Origin: Flavobacteriales bacterium
Lineage (GTDB): Bacteria; Bacteroidota; Bacteroidia; Flavobacteriales_D; Sanyastnellaceae
Assembly (NCBI GenBank): GCA_016780385.1
Contig: JADHLY010000010.1
Span: forward strand, 1-46,797
Direction of reading: 5' to 3'
DNA length: 46,797 nt
Below the pieces are notes generated by a model, which did not search any database, was not told where the DNA came from, and worked only from the letters and a program-made list of their open reading frames with translations. Position numbers and translations under genes: made by a program. This document shows positions 1-7,797 of the stretch, in pieces (within the stretch, counting starts at the first letter, position 1; the number at the start of each line of letters is the position of its first letter).

Positions 1-85
1 GGCCGATGGTACCTGTCCCAGTGCGGTCGGGACGCTCCTGGCCCTCGTCGAGGAGCTTTTGCAACAGGTCGAGATACTGACGCAT
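1..85 (-). CDS. thyA: Thymidylate synthase, N-terminal fragment (runs off the window)
   Basis: Reading the minus strand from the ATG at 85 gives [20 protein letters not shown] followed by RTGTGTIG before the window ends. This is the typical start of thymidylate synthase, including the RTGTGT phosphate-binding segment that holds dUMP. The enzyme methylates dUMP to dTMP with methylenetetrahydrofolate in the cytoplasm. Only 28 residues are visible, so the catalytic cysteine lies outside the window. A TAACTTCG box lies 4 bases before the ATG. The gene is oriented away from purK and shares no visible operon with it. Confidence 0.85.
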   Translation of the reverse strand, partial: MRQYLDLLQKLLDEGQERPDRTGTGTIG

Positions 86-89
86 GACC

Positions 90-97
90 CGAAGTTA
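90..97 (-). promoter_or_regulatory. Candidate -7 promoter box of thyA
   Basis: The minus strand reads TAACTTCG, one base off the Bacteroidota -7 consensus TAnnTTTG, 4 bases before the thyA ATG. No clear -33 TTTG was found. If it is the promoter, the transcript is essentially leaderless. Confidence 0.4.
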
Positions 98-120
98 AGG
101 GGCGCGCCGGCCCGTTCCGC

Positions 121-1281
121 TCAATGTGCGTGGACTGTGGAAATGTGGTCGCGCAGGGCGAGGACGCGTTGCTCGGCTGCATCGGGGGAGTCGGCGAGGA
201 CGGTGACGTGGCCCATCTTCCGCCCTTCACGGACAGCCACCTTGCCGTAAATGTGCGGGTGCAGGCCAGGTTCGGCGAGGGCTGCCGCCAAACCGGTGTA
301 GAGCGGAACGCCGTTGGCGCCGGCGCCACCGATCAGGTTGAGCATGGCGGCGGCGGAGCGTTGGGCAGTGTCGCCCAGGGGCAGGCCGAGGATGGCGCGG
401 AGGTGCTGCTCGAACTGCGACGTGCCGCAGGCCTCAATCGTGTGGTGGCCCGAGTTGTGGGCGCGGGGGGCCACCTCGTTGACCAGGATGTTGCCCTCCT
501 TGTCGAGGAACAACTCTACGGCCAGCAAGCCCACGAAATCCATGGCCTCCACCACGGAGAGGGCCACGCGGCGGGCCTCCGCCTCGACAGCTTCAGAAAT
601 GCGGGCCGGGGCCACGAGGTAATCGACCAGGTTCAATTCATTGAACACCGACTCCACCACCGGATACGTCTTCACCTCACCGGTCGTCGAACGGGCGACG
701 ATCACGCTGAGCTCCTTTTCGATGTCGACCGCATCTTCCAAGACGCTCGGCGCGTCAAACGCATAACGGGCCTCCTCTTCCGTGCGGATTACCTGCACAC
801 CGCGCCCGTCGTAGCCCCCGGTCCGCAACTTCTGCACCACAGGAAGGCCGCGGGACAACGCCTCGGCGCGGCCATCCTCCACCAAGGCGAAATCCGACGT
901 CGGAATGCCGTGTTCGGCATAAAACTGCTTCTGCAAACCCTTGTCGCGGATCAGTGCCAAATGCGCAGGGTCTGGCAACACCTTCACCCCCATCGCCTTC
1001 AAGGCCGTCAGCCCTTCCGTACTCACGTTTTCAATCTCCACCGTGACGACATCCAAACTGCGGCCCCAGGCGATGACCGCCTCGGCATCATTGAGGTCGC
1101 CCTGCGTGAACTGATGCGCAATGCGCGCGCAAGGACATTGTGGATCCGGGTCGAGCACCTCGATGCGCATGTCCAAGTCCAGCGCCGCCTGAATGGTCAT
1201 CCGGCCAAGTTGACCGCCTCCGAGAAATCCGATGCGCACGTCCGGCCCAAAAGCCAATGCATCCTGTGTGCCTTCTGCCAT
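121..1281 (-). CDS. purK: N5-carboxyaminoimidazole ribonucleotide synthase
   Basis: A 386-residue ATP-grasp enzyme that carboxylates aminoimidazole ribonucleotide with ATP and bicarbonate in de novo purine synthesis. The N-terminal loop GFLGGGQLGRM is at residues 18-28. The ATP-grasp core includes VQKLRTGGYDGRGVQV near residue 150, and the C-terminal half carries NEVAPRAHNSGHHTIEAC, both hallmarks of PurK. The length is normal. The ATG at 1281 is the only plausible start before the first strand, and a TATCTTCG box sits 4 bases before it. No purE is adjacent. thyA lies just downstream on the same strand, but has its own promoter-like box. Confidence 0.95.
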   Translation of the reverse strand: MAEGTQDALAFGPDVRIGFLGGGQLGRMTIQAALDLDMRIEVLDPDPQCPCARIAHQFTQGDLNDAEAVIAWGRSLDVVTVEIENVSTEGLTALKAMGVKVLPDPAHLALIRDKGLQKQFYAEHGIPTSDFALVEDGRAEALSRGLPVVQKLRTGGYDGRGVQVIRTEEEARYAFDAPSVLEDAVDIEKELSVIVARSTTGEVKTYPVVESVFNELNLVDYLVAPARISEAVEAEARRVALSVVEAMDFVGLLAVELFLDKEGNILVNEVAPRAHNSGHHTIEACGTSQFEQHLRAILGLPLGDTAQRSAAAMLNLIGGAGANGVPLYTGLAAALAEPGLHPHIYGKVAVREGRKMGHVTVLADSPDAAEQRVLALRDHISTVHAH

Positions 1282-1285
1282 GACG

Positions 1286-1293
1286 CGAAGATA
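1286..1293 (-). promoter_or_regulatory. Candidate -7 promoter box of purK
   Basis: The minus strand reads TATCTTCG, matching TAnnTTTG except T to C at position 7, 4 bases upstream of the purK ATG. It lies back to back with the box at 1300-1307 on the other strand, forming a compact divergent promoter. Confidence 0.4.
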
Positions 1294-1299
1294 CCGGTG

Positions 1300-1307
1300 T
1301 AGATTCG
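1300..1307 (+). promoter_or_regulatory. Candidate -7 promoter box of the 1315 gene
   Basis: TAGATTCG matches TAnnTTTG with one change (T to C at position 7) and ends 7 bases before the ATG at 1315. It diverges from the purK box; the two 8-mers are 6 bases apart. Confidence 0.35.
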
Positions 1308-1314
1308 GAGCCTG

Positions 1315-1893
1315 ATGCGATACTTGGTACTCCTCTTTTGGTTAGGGTGCACCTGCGCTGGTCAAGCCCAAAGCGAATGGTGGTTTGACTCCGACGAGCG
1401 TGAACGCGAAATCACAGGAGAAGACAAGCGCGACTTCTCGGACCGCAGCTTCAAGGAGCGGCTCACTCTTGGTGGCACCGGCGCCTTGCAGTTGGGCACG
1501 AACACCCTCATCGGCGCCGCGCCGCAAATCGGGTATCGCGTCAACCAAGACCTGGTCCTCGGAGCGGGCGGAACCTATTATTTCCAGCGGTTCAAACAAC
1601 CCGCAGGCAACATCGACAACAACGTCTATGGTGCCAACATCTTTGCCCGCCACCGTTTGATCACCCGGATTTTTGCCCATGCCGAATGGGAGCAAGTCAA
1701 CCATGCCTCCAGCCTGTTCATCGGACCAGAAGGCCGCACCTGGACTTCACTGCTGTGGCTCGGCGCCGGTTACTACACGGGACTGAGTGACAACCTGGGC
1801 GCTGGGTTCACCCTCTTGTATGACGTGACCGAGAACCCCGCCAACCCTTATGACAACCCCACTTTCCGGGGCGGCTTGAGCCTGGGTTTCTAA
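1315..1893 (+). CDS. Small outer-membrane beta-barrel-like protein, unknown function
   Basis: A 192-residue protein with an N-terminal signal peptide (hydrophobic residues 3-17, cleavage probably after GQAQ at about 19). The mature part alternates polar and aromatic residues in beta-strand fashion (GYRVNQDLVLGAGGTYYF, SLLWLGAGYYTGL) and ends in GGLSLGF. A C-terminal phenylalanine is typical of outer-membrane barrels recognised by BamA. Its size suits an 8-strand barrel. I do not recognise a specific family. It stands alone between divergent purK and mscS, so context does not suggest a role. Confidence 0.75.
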   Translation: MRYLVLLFWLGCTCAGQAQSEWWFDSDEREREITGEDKRDFSDRSFKERLTLGGTGALQLGTNTLIGAAPQIGYRVNQDLVLGAGGTYYFQRFKQPAGNIDNNVYGANIFARHRLITRIFAHAEWEQVNHASSLFIGPEGRTWTSLLWLGAGYYTGLSDNLGAGFTLLYDVTENPANPYDNPTFRGGLSLGF

Positions 1894-1946
1894 ACCGTTC
1901 CTGAATTCCGCGGGAAAGCCGCATTTTTGACCGCATTCACAACACC

Positions 1947-3014
1947 ATGGAGATCCTCCAAACCAACTTTCTGGGCAACGCCCTCGAGCAATGGCTCATG
2001 GCCCTCGCTTGGGCGGTGGGCGGCATCATCGTTGCCCGTTTGGCCTATAAAATCGTAGGCCGCATCGCCCGCAAGGTCAGCGCCAAGACCCGCTCCAACC
2101 TCGACGACCTCATCGTCGATAAGCTAGAGGAGCCCCTGGTCCTGGCGCTCACCATCATCGCCCTCCGAACGGGGTATGGGGAGCTCACCTTTGGCGACGG
2201 TGTCGACACCTTCATCGATTCGGCCATGAAAGTGGCCTACGCATTGAACATCACATGGGGCATAGCGCGCCTGGTCGATGCGGTCATCCTCAACTTTTTC
2301 GTGCCCTTCACGCTCAAGAAGGAGAGCGCCATGATGGACCAGTTCGGCCCCATCCTGCGCAAGGGATTGCGGTCGGGCATTTGGGTGTTCGGCCTGATCA
2401 TGGCCCTCAACAATGCGGGCTACGATGTGGGTGCCCTCATCGCCGGTGTCGGCATTGGCGGCTTGGCATTGGCCATGGCGGCCAAGGATTTTGTGTCCAA
2501 CATGTTCGGCGGCATCACCGTCTTTGTGGACCAGCCCTTCAAGGTGGGAGACCGCATCCAGATCTCCGGCTATGACGGGACCATCGAGGAAATCGGATTG
2601 CGCTCAACACGCCTGCGCACCCTCGCAGGGCGCCTCGTCATCATTCCCAACTTCAAATTCACTGACTCCTTTCTGGAGAACGTGGCGGTAGAGCCCTCAC
2701 GAAAAGTGTCTTTGACGCTCGGGCTGACCTACGACACGACCCCTGAACAGGTCGAAGCAGCCATTGGCATCTTAAAGGCCATCGTCGCGGAGCGGCAAGA
2801 CACGTTGGAGGCGGACCCCACCATATGGTTTGACAGCTTTGGCGACTTTTCGCTCAATGTGAAAATGGTGTACTACATCAAAAAAGCGGGCCACTGGGCC
2901 TACAGCCCCAGCGAGGTGAATTTGGAAATCCTGAAGCGCTTCAACGCTGCTGGCCTCGACTTCGCCTTCCCTACACAAACGCTCCTGACCCCCGACGTCG
3001 CATCGACCAGCTGA
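1947..3014 (+). CDS. mscS: Small-conductance mechanosensitive channel, MscS family
   Basis: A 355-residue inner-membrane channel that opens under membrane tension to release osmolytes on hypo-osmotic shock. Hydrophobic segments lie at about residues 13-35, 60-75, 85-115 and 140-190. The pore helix and start of the beta domain are clear at about 163-225: GVGIGGLALAMAAKDFVSN, then FGGITVFVDQPFKVGDRI and GTIEEIGLRSTRLRT. The protein is somewhat longer than E. coli MscS (286 residues) because of an extra N-terminal membrane segment. It converges with ruvC; the two stop codons are 2 bases apart. Confidence 0.93.
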   Translation: MEILQTNFLGNALEQWLMALAWAVGGIIVARLAYKIVGRIARKVSAKTRSNLDDLIVDKLEEPLVLALTIIALRTGYGELTFGDGVDTFIDSAMKVAYALNITWGIARLVDAVILNFFVPFTLKKESAMMDQFGPILRKGLRSGIWVFGLIMALNNAGYDVGALIAGVGIGGLALAMAAKDFVSNMFGGITVFVDQPFKVGDRIQISGYDGTIEEIGLRSTRLRTLAGRLVIIPNFKFTDSFLENVAVEPSRKVSLTLGLTYDTTPEQVEAAIGILKAIVAERQDTLEADPTIWFDSFGDFSLNVKMVYYIKKAGHWAYSPSEVNLEILKRFNAAGLDFAFPTQTLLTPDVASTS

Positions 3015-3016
3015 GT

Positions 3017-3628
3017 CTACCGCGCGCGGCCCGGGTTCTCGCGGACGAAGGCGGACCAGCCGCCGCCCTTACCGCCGAGCGTGGGGGTACCCATTTCGTA
3101 GAGGTGACAGAGGGCCACTGCGAGGCCATCGGTGGCGTCGAGATCGCGGGGCATGTCGGCGTCCGGGATGGAAAGCGTACGTTGGACCATGCCCGCCACT
3201 TGCTCCTTGGAAGCCGAACCCGAGCCGGTGATGGCTTTTTTGACACGGCGTGGGGCGTACTCCGCCACGGGCACTTCACGCACCAGCGCCGCCGCCAGTG
3301 CCACACCTTGGGCGCGGCCCAGCTTGAGCATGGATTGCACGTTTTTGCCAAAGAAGGGCGCCTCGACCGCAAAATAGTCGGGGGCATGGGCCTCAATCAG
3401 GCCAGCACAGCGATCGTGGATCCTGCGCAACTTCACGGCAGGGTCCTTGACTTTGGACAAATGCAGCGCACCCATTTCCAACAGCTCGACCTTGTTGCGA
3501 GACCAGGCTTTGACCACACCGTACCCCATGATGGTGGTTCCGGGGTCGATGCCAAGGATGATGGTGGGGCCGTTCTGCACGGACACAAGTTGCGACTCAA
3601 CGTCCACAAGTTGGACCTCATTGGGCAT
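3017..3628 (-). CDS. ruvC: Crossover junction endodeoxyribonuclease RuvC
   Basis: A 203-residue Holliday-junction resolvase that acts with RuvAB at the end of recombinational repair. The four RuvC acidic positions are visible: D28 in ILGIDPGTTIMGYGVV, E89 in FAVEAPFF, and D164 and D167 in DLDATDGLAVALCH. The stretch before ILGIDPG is about 15 residues longer than usual, so the real start could be downstream of the ATG at 3628, for example a GTG shortly before the first strand. ruvA and ruvB are not in the window. Confidence 0.95.
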   Translation of the reverse strand: MPNEVQLVDVESQLVSVQNGPTIILGIDPGTTIMGYGVVKAWSRNKVELLEMGALHLSKVKDPAVKLRRIHDRCAGLIEAHAPDYFAVEAPFFGKNVQSMLKLGRAQGVALAAALVREVPVAEYAPRRVKKAITGSGSASKEQVAGMVQRTLSIPDADMPRDLDATDGLAVALCHLYEMGTPTLGGKGGGWSAFVRENPGRAR

Positions 3629-3725
3629 GAAGGAAGGCCCAGCCTCGTTCGAGATGTATTTTTAGCGCTTCGAAGACGGTGCTCCTCCAAACGTCTACAA
3701 ATTATACAGACCACCACCTGGCTCT

Positions 3726-3776
3726 TTTGTAGGTAAAATCCTACCACCCAATTAAATTTAGAGGAGCAGCTATACC
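3726..3776 (+). promoter_or_regulatory. Promoter region with internal palindrome and a Shine-Dalgarno site
   Basis: TTTG at 3726-3729 and TAAATTTA at 3753-3760 resemble the Bacteroidota -33 and -7 elements, with a rather long 23-base spacer. Inside the spacer lies the inverted repeat GTAGG-TAAAAT-CCTAC (3729-3744), placed like a repressor operator. GAGGAG at 3761-3766 is a real Shine-Dalgarno sequence 10 bases before the ATG at 3777, unlike most genes here. The 148-base gap before this gene is one of the most AT-rich stretches in the first half of the window. Confidence 0.35.
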
Positions 3777-4781
3777 ATGAAGTCTTCCGTTTCGTCTAAT
3801 CCGCTTTCGCACAAGCTATCCGTCAAAGGATGGCCAGAAGGATTACGGTTGCCTGCCCCCATCCAATGGGGGGTGTTATTCCTGCTGCCCTTGAGCATTG
3901 CCGGGTATTGGCTGGTTTCCAAATTGTCCGTGCTTCCCGCTTCATCGTGGGATTTCACGCTCTATCCCGGCGCTCTGTTGGCCGCCATCTTACTGGTCCC
4001 GCTCAATTGGTGGCTTGAGTCTGTCAAATGGGCTGAGCTTTTGCCATGGGCACCCTTGGGCCGCAGGATGCGTGAAGTGCTGTATGGCACCGCATGGAGT
4101 ATGGTGGGTCCGCTGAGGCTAGGAGCAGGCATTGGGCGATTGGCTGCCGTGAGGCCCAAAGAACGCAATATGGCGATGCGCGCATTCGCGACGGCCAGTG
4201 TTTCCCAATGGTGGTGCACCATCACGGCTGCGGCCATCGGATTGTTGTGCAGCAAATTCTACTTGGCAGGGTCCAGCGTATTGCTCATTTCTGCGGTGAC
4301 CATCGGACTGTATTTCGGCTGGAGCCCTGGCTTTTGGCACCGCATCAAAAACACCCCCTTCTGTGGACAATGGGGGCTGAGTCGGAAAATTGCAACGGTC
4401 CGTCGCAGACGGGCACTCAACCTGAGCATTGCGCGCTTCTTTGTGATGCTCTTTCAATTTGTGTTGTTGCTCAATGCCTTCGGGCACCTGAGCGTCTTGC
4501 AGCACTCCGTAGAACGCTTCTTCATCCAAGGCCAAGGCGCTGCGCTCACTTGGGGGCTGACCAGTTTGGCGCCCATGCCCGCCTTTGGAGACCTCGGTCT
4601 GAGAGAGGCGGCCGCCATTGCGGCCATTTCCGCTCCGACACCTCACGATATGACCGCCATAGTGGGTGCCACGTTTACCCTGTGGCTCATCAACTTGTTC
4701 ATCCCAGCGATGGTGGGTGTGGTGTGGCACGGCATGACCCGACGTAAAAGTGCAGCCAAGGGCACCATCTTTGGTGCGTGA
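3777..4781 (+). CDS. Flippase-like integral membrane protein (lysylphosphatidylglycerol synthase TM-region family)
   Basis: A 334-residue polytopic protein with about eight hydrophobic segments. Features seen in the UPF0104/LPG-synthase transmembrane family include LVPLNWWLESVKWAELLP near residue 80, a GAGIGRLAAV segment near 115, and FGDLGLREAAAIAA near 270 close to the last helices. Family members flip or export lipid-linked material and often sit beside glycosyltransferases. Here the next gene, a GT2 enzyme, starts at a GTG overlapping this gene's TGA (GTGA), so the two are translationally coupled. The substrate cannot be told from sequence. Confidence 0.7.
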   Translation: MKSSVSSNPLSHKLSVKGWPEGLRLPAPIQWGVLFLLPLSIAGYWLVSKLSVLPASSWDFTLYPGALLAAILLVPLNWWLESVKWAELLPWAPLGRRMREVLYGTAWSMVGPLRLGAGIGRLAAVRPKERNMAMRAFATASVSQWWCTITAAAIGLLCSKFYLAGSSVLLISAVTIGLYFGWSPGFWHRIKNTPFCGQWGLSRKIATVRRRRALNLSIARFFVMLFQFVLLLNAFGHLSVLQHSVERFFIQGQGAALTWGLTSLAPMPAFGDLGLREAAAIAAISAPTPHDMTAIVGATFTLWLINLFIPAMVGVVWHGMTRRKSAAKGTIFGA

Positions 4782-5938
4782 CCAACCCGGGGATCCTTCT
4801 TCTTGCATTTTTCCCACTAATGCTGCACGGACTGCAGGTTGTGGGCTGGAGCCGTCGTTTCAAAAAAGCCTGGCCGCACCCTAACGGCGGAAGCGTCTCA
4901 CCCCCTGCCTTGGCGGTCACACCCGCCGACATCACAGTGGTGCTCCCCGTTCGAAATGAGGCGCTCAACCTGCCGAAATTGCTGCTTGACCTTGCCGCAG
5001 GGAGCCAACAACCTGCCGAAGTCATCGTGGTCGACGATGCCTCGGAAGACGGAACGTTGGACACCATCATGCCATTGACCTCGCACCCATTCCCTGTGCG
5101 CACCATGGCCAACCCAGGGCGCGGAAAAAAACCGGGGTTGTCCGCCGGCATCCGCGCCGCCAACACAACTTGGGTGGTCCAGGTCGACGCCGATGTCAGG
5201 GTGGGCCATGACTTCATCAGCGCCATCGCAGGGCAGCTCGCTTCCACCGGAGCGGAGACCGACATGATGCTCCTGCCTTTGCGGCTCGCGGACCACGCCG
5301 AAGGGGCACCGCACCGGCGGTTTGCCCGGCTGCAGGCCTTGGATTTCGCCGCCATGCAAGGATGGGCCGTCGCAGCGGTTCAGCGCCGGCGGCCCGCCAT
5401 GGCCAGCGGTGGAGCCTGGGTATGGCGGGCGTCGGCTTTCCCCCACGACAAGCTGAAACCTGAACTGGCCAGTGGCGATGACGTCTTTGCGCTGTCCGCG
5501 CTGATCAAGCGGGGCGACGCAGAGCGCGTGGGATGGTGCGGTGACCCGGGCGCCATGGCCTCCGCGGGGACCATGCCGGACCTGACCAGCCTGCTGGACC
5601 AGCGCATCCGGTGGGGCGCCAAATCAGCGGCATACCCCCGCTCCCTCTCCGAAGCGCGGCGCGTGGCCGCCGTGGTGGCCGCCGTCCATGTCTTCGGGCT
5701 TTTGCTGCTCTGCTTGAATCCTTTGGCAGGCGCCGTCTATTGGGCCGTCAAAGCCGGCATCGACATGGCATACACCCATCAAATGGGCACCGCCTACGGG
5801 CTGTTCGATGGCCTCAGCCGGCTACAACGCACCCAGGACCTGCTCTTGCTCGCCTGCGTGCACCCGCTGTTCATCATCACCACCCTGATCTTGATGCCTT
5901 TTCGAAAAGCGCGGTGGAAGGGCCGGGCCACCGGTTAA
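4778..5938 (+). CDS. Family 2 glycosyltransferase, membrane-anchored
   Basis: A 386-residue protein starting at the GTG at 4778 within the stop of the previous gene. One N-terminal hydrophobic segment (residues 5-20) precedes a GT-A domain: DITVVLPVRNEALNL at 51-65, VVDDAS at 84-89, the metal-binding VDADV at 136-140, and QRIRW (a QxxRW-type motif) near residue 278. Two or three hydrophobic segments close the C-terminus (about 295-320 and 355-375). This layout fits processive or lipid-acceptor GT2 enzymes. The partner is the flippase-like protein upstream; together they may make and move a glycolipid, which is inference. Confidence 0.88.
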   Translation: MTNPGILLLAFFPLMLHGLQVVGWSRRFKKAWPHPNGGSVSPPALAVTPADITVVLPVRNEALNLPKLLLDLAAGSQQPAEVIVVDDASEDGTLDTIMPLTSHPFPVRTMANPGRGKKPGLSAGIRAANTTWVVQVDADVRVGHDFISAIAGQLASTGAETDMMLLPLRLADHAEGAPHRRFARLQALDFAAMQGWAVAAVQRRRPAMASGGAWVWRASAFPHDKLKPELASGDDVFALSALIKRGDAERVGWCGDPGAMASAGTMPDLTSLLDQRIRWGAKSAAYPRSLSEARRVAAVVAAVHVFGLLLLCLNPLAGAVYWAVKAGIDMAYTHQMGTAYGLFDGLSRLQRTQDLLLLACVHPLFIITTLILMPFRKARWKGRATG

Positions 5939-5947
5939 TTTTAAACC

Positions 5948-6832
5948 GTGCAAACTGCTGGGGTCTTTTTTCGCAAGGAACCCACCGCCCTCATCGGTGC
6001 GGTGTGGATCGCTTTGTGGACGGTGGTCGCAGCCTCCAGCAGCCTGTGGAGACCGGACCCCACCCCCAACGCCAACGACCAACACTTGGAATGGTCCATG
6101 CTGGCTCCGGGCACCACGGTCACCCTCGACGGGGCAGGCGTGGCCGAGAACACCATTCCGACGCGCACCTTTTGGTTGGGCACCGACCGCTTCGGTCGGG
6201 ACTACCTCTCCCGCATCGTCGCGGGATCGGGCCTTTCGCTGTCGGTCGGCATCATCGCCGTGTTGTTGTCTTTGCTCATTGGCATCCCCTTGGGCGCCTT
6301 CGCTGGATACCTGGGGGGCGCCTTCGACGCCGCAGTCAGCTGGTTGCTTCAGGTGGTGTGGAGCATTCCTACCCTCCTCTTGGTGCTCGCATTGACCCTC
6401 GCCTTCGGCAAAGGCTTCGAGCAGGTCTTCATCGCCATTGGGCTGTCCATGTGGGTAGAGGTCGCCCGCGTTGTCCGCGGGCAGGTCATGGCACTCCGCC
6501 ATGTCGAATGGGTTGAGGCAGGCAAAGTGTTGGGCCTCTCCACCCCCCGAGTGGTCATGCTGCACATTTTGCCCAACCTGGCGGGCCCCATCGCCGTCAT
6601 CGCCTCAGCCAATTTCGCTGCAGCCATCCTCATCGAAGCCGGCCTGAGCTTCATGGGCGTTGGCGCCCAGATTCCCATGCCAAGCTGGGGCAACCTCATC
6701 CGAGACCACTACGGCGCCATCCTCACCGGCAATGCGCACCTCGCTTTGATTCCCGGCGCATGCATCGTGTCGCTGGTATTGGCATTCAACGCCCTGTCCA
6801 ACGCCTTTGCCCGTCAGGCCTCCATGCGGTGA
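5948..6832 (+). CDS. ABC transporter permease, OppC/DppC type
   Basis: A 294-residue inner-membrane permease of the peptide/nickel (Opp/Dpp) ABC family. An N-terminal helix (about 12-30) is followed by a periplasmic loop containing FWLGTDRFGRDYLSRIVAG, the family signature, then five further helices. The cytoplasmic EAA loop is EAGKVLGLSTPRVVMLHILP at about 198-217. The start is the GTG at 5948, preceded by TAATTTTA, a poor -7 match. OppB, substrate-binding and ATPase genes are not nearby, so it must pair with components encoded elsewhere. The gap to the GT2 gene is 9 bases, so co-transcription is possible. Confidence 0.9.
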   Translation: MQTAGVFFRKEPTALIGAVWIALWTVVAASSSLWRPDPTPNANDQHLEWSMLAPGTTVTLDGAGVAENTIPTRTFWLGTDRFGRDYLSRIVAGSGLSLSVGIIAVLLSLLIGIPLGAFAGYLGGAFDAAVSWLLQVVWSIPTLLLVLALTLAFGKGFEQVFIAIGLSMWVEVARVVRGQVMALRHVEWVEAGKVLGLSTPRVVMLHILPNLAGPIAVIASANFAAAILIEAGLSFMGVGAQIPMPSWGNLIRDHYGAILTGNAHLALIPGACIVSLVLAFNALSNAFARQASMR

Positions 6833-6837
6833 GGCCC

Positions 6838-6845
6838 TAACTTTG
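6838..6845 (+). promoter_or_regulatory. -7 promoter box of the GDP-fucose synthase gene
   Basis: TAACTTTG is an exact match to TAnnTTTG, directly after the stop of the permease gene and 7 bases before the ATG at 6853. No well-spaced -33 TTTG is evident. Confidence 0.5.
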
Positions 6846-6852
6846 CAGCACC

Positions 6853-7797
6853 ATGAACGCCTCCTCCCGCATCTACGTCGCCGGCCACAGGGGCATGGTG
6901 GGCAGCGCCATCTGCCGCGCATTGGAATCCGCTGGATTGCCTGCTCCCATCACGTTTACCAGCGCTGAGCTCGATCTCCGGGACCAGGCCGCCGTCCGGG
7001 CCATGATGGAACGCGAACGCCCGACCCACGTGTTTCTCGCCGCAGCCAAAGTGGGCGGCATCCACGCCAACAACGTCTACAGGGCCGAATTCCTCTATGA
7101 CAACCTCATGATTGAGGCCAACATCATCCACGCTGCCCACATGGTTGGCGTCGAAAAGTTGCTGTTTTTGGGGTCGAGCTGCATCTATCCGAAGTTGGCG
7201 ACCCAACCCCTTGTGGAGGACGCCCTCCTCACGGGGTCCTTGGAACCGACCAACGAACCCTACGCCATCGCCAAAATCGCCGGCATCAAACTGTGCGAGG
7301 CATACCGCGACCAGTACGGCGCCAACTTCATCTCAGCGATGCCCACCAACCTGTACGGTCCGGGCGACAACTACGACCTGAACAACAGCCACGTGGTCCC
7401 AGCGTTGATCCGCAAATTCCACGAAGCCAAGGAACGCGGAGATGCCACGGTGCCTTGTTGGGGCACAGGTTCGCCACGCCGGGAGTTCCTCCATGTGGAC
7501 GACCTCGCCGCGGCCTGCCTCTACCTCATGGAACACTATGACGGCAAGGAACACGTCAACCTCGGCACCGGCGAAGACCTGCCCATCAAGGAGCTGGCAG
7601 AAATGATCCGCGACATCGTCGGGTTTGAAGGGGAAATCGCCTGGGACACGGACAAGCCCGACGGCACACCCCGTAAACTCATGGACTGCTCGCGCATCCA
7701 TGGCATCGGTTGGAAGCATGCCATCGGCTTACGAGAAGGCTTGACCTCCGTGTACGCCGCGTTCAAACAAGCCCCGGACGCCGTGCGCGCCAAATGA
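6853..7797 (+). CDS. fcl: GDP-L-fucose synthase
   Basis: A 314-residue short-chain dehydrogenase/reductase that epimerises and reduces GDP-4-keto-6-deoxy-mannose to GDP-L-fucose with NADPH. The nucleotide loop [12 protein letters not shown] is at residues 9-20. The catalytic set includes S108/S109, C110 (GSSCIYPK) and Y137xxxK141 (PYAIAK). [10 protein letters not shown] and [13 protein letters not shown] are also typical. The enzyme that makes its substrate, Gmd, is encoded at 26.4 kb rather than alongside. The ATG of the next gene overlaps this stop codon. Confidence 0.96.
   Translation: MNASSRIYVAGHRGMVGSAICRALESAGLPAPITFTSAELDLRDQAAVRAMMERERPTHVFLAAAKVGGIHANNVYRAEFLYDNLMIEANIIHAAHMVGVEKLLFLGSSCIYPKLATQPLVEDALLTGSLEPTNEPYAIAKIAGIKLCEAYRDQYGANFISAMPTNLYGPGDNYDLNNSHVVPALIRKFHEAKERGDATVPCWGTGSPRREFLHVDDLAAACLYLMEHYDGKEHVNLGTGEDLPIKELAEMIRDIVGFEGEIAWDTDKPDGTPRKLMDCSRIHGIGWKHAIGLREGLTSVYAAFKQAPDAVRAK

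Noticed and set aside
124-1302. A 392-codon open frame on the plus strand opposite purK
   Set aside because: purK is unmistakable on the other strand; the antisense frame has no family resemblance and is rich in Arg/His/Gly, as expected for shadows in GC-rich coding DNA.
5611-6516. A 301-codon plus-strand frame overlapping the GT2 and permease genes
   Set aside because: It overlaps two convincing genes in another frame and is dominated by Arg, His, Pro and Gly.
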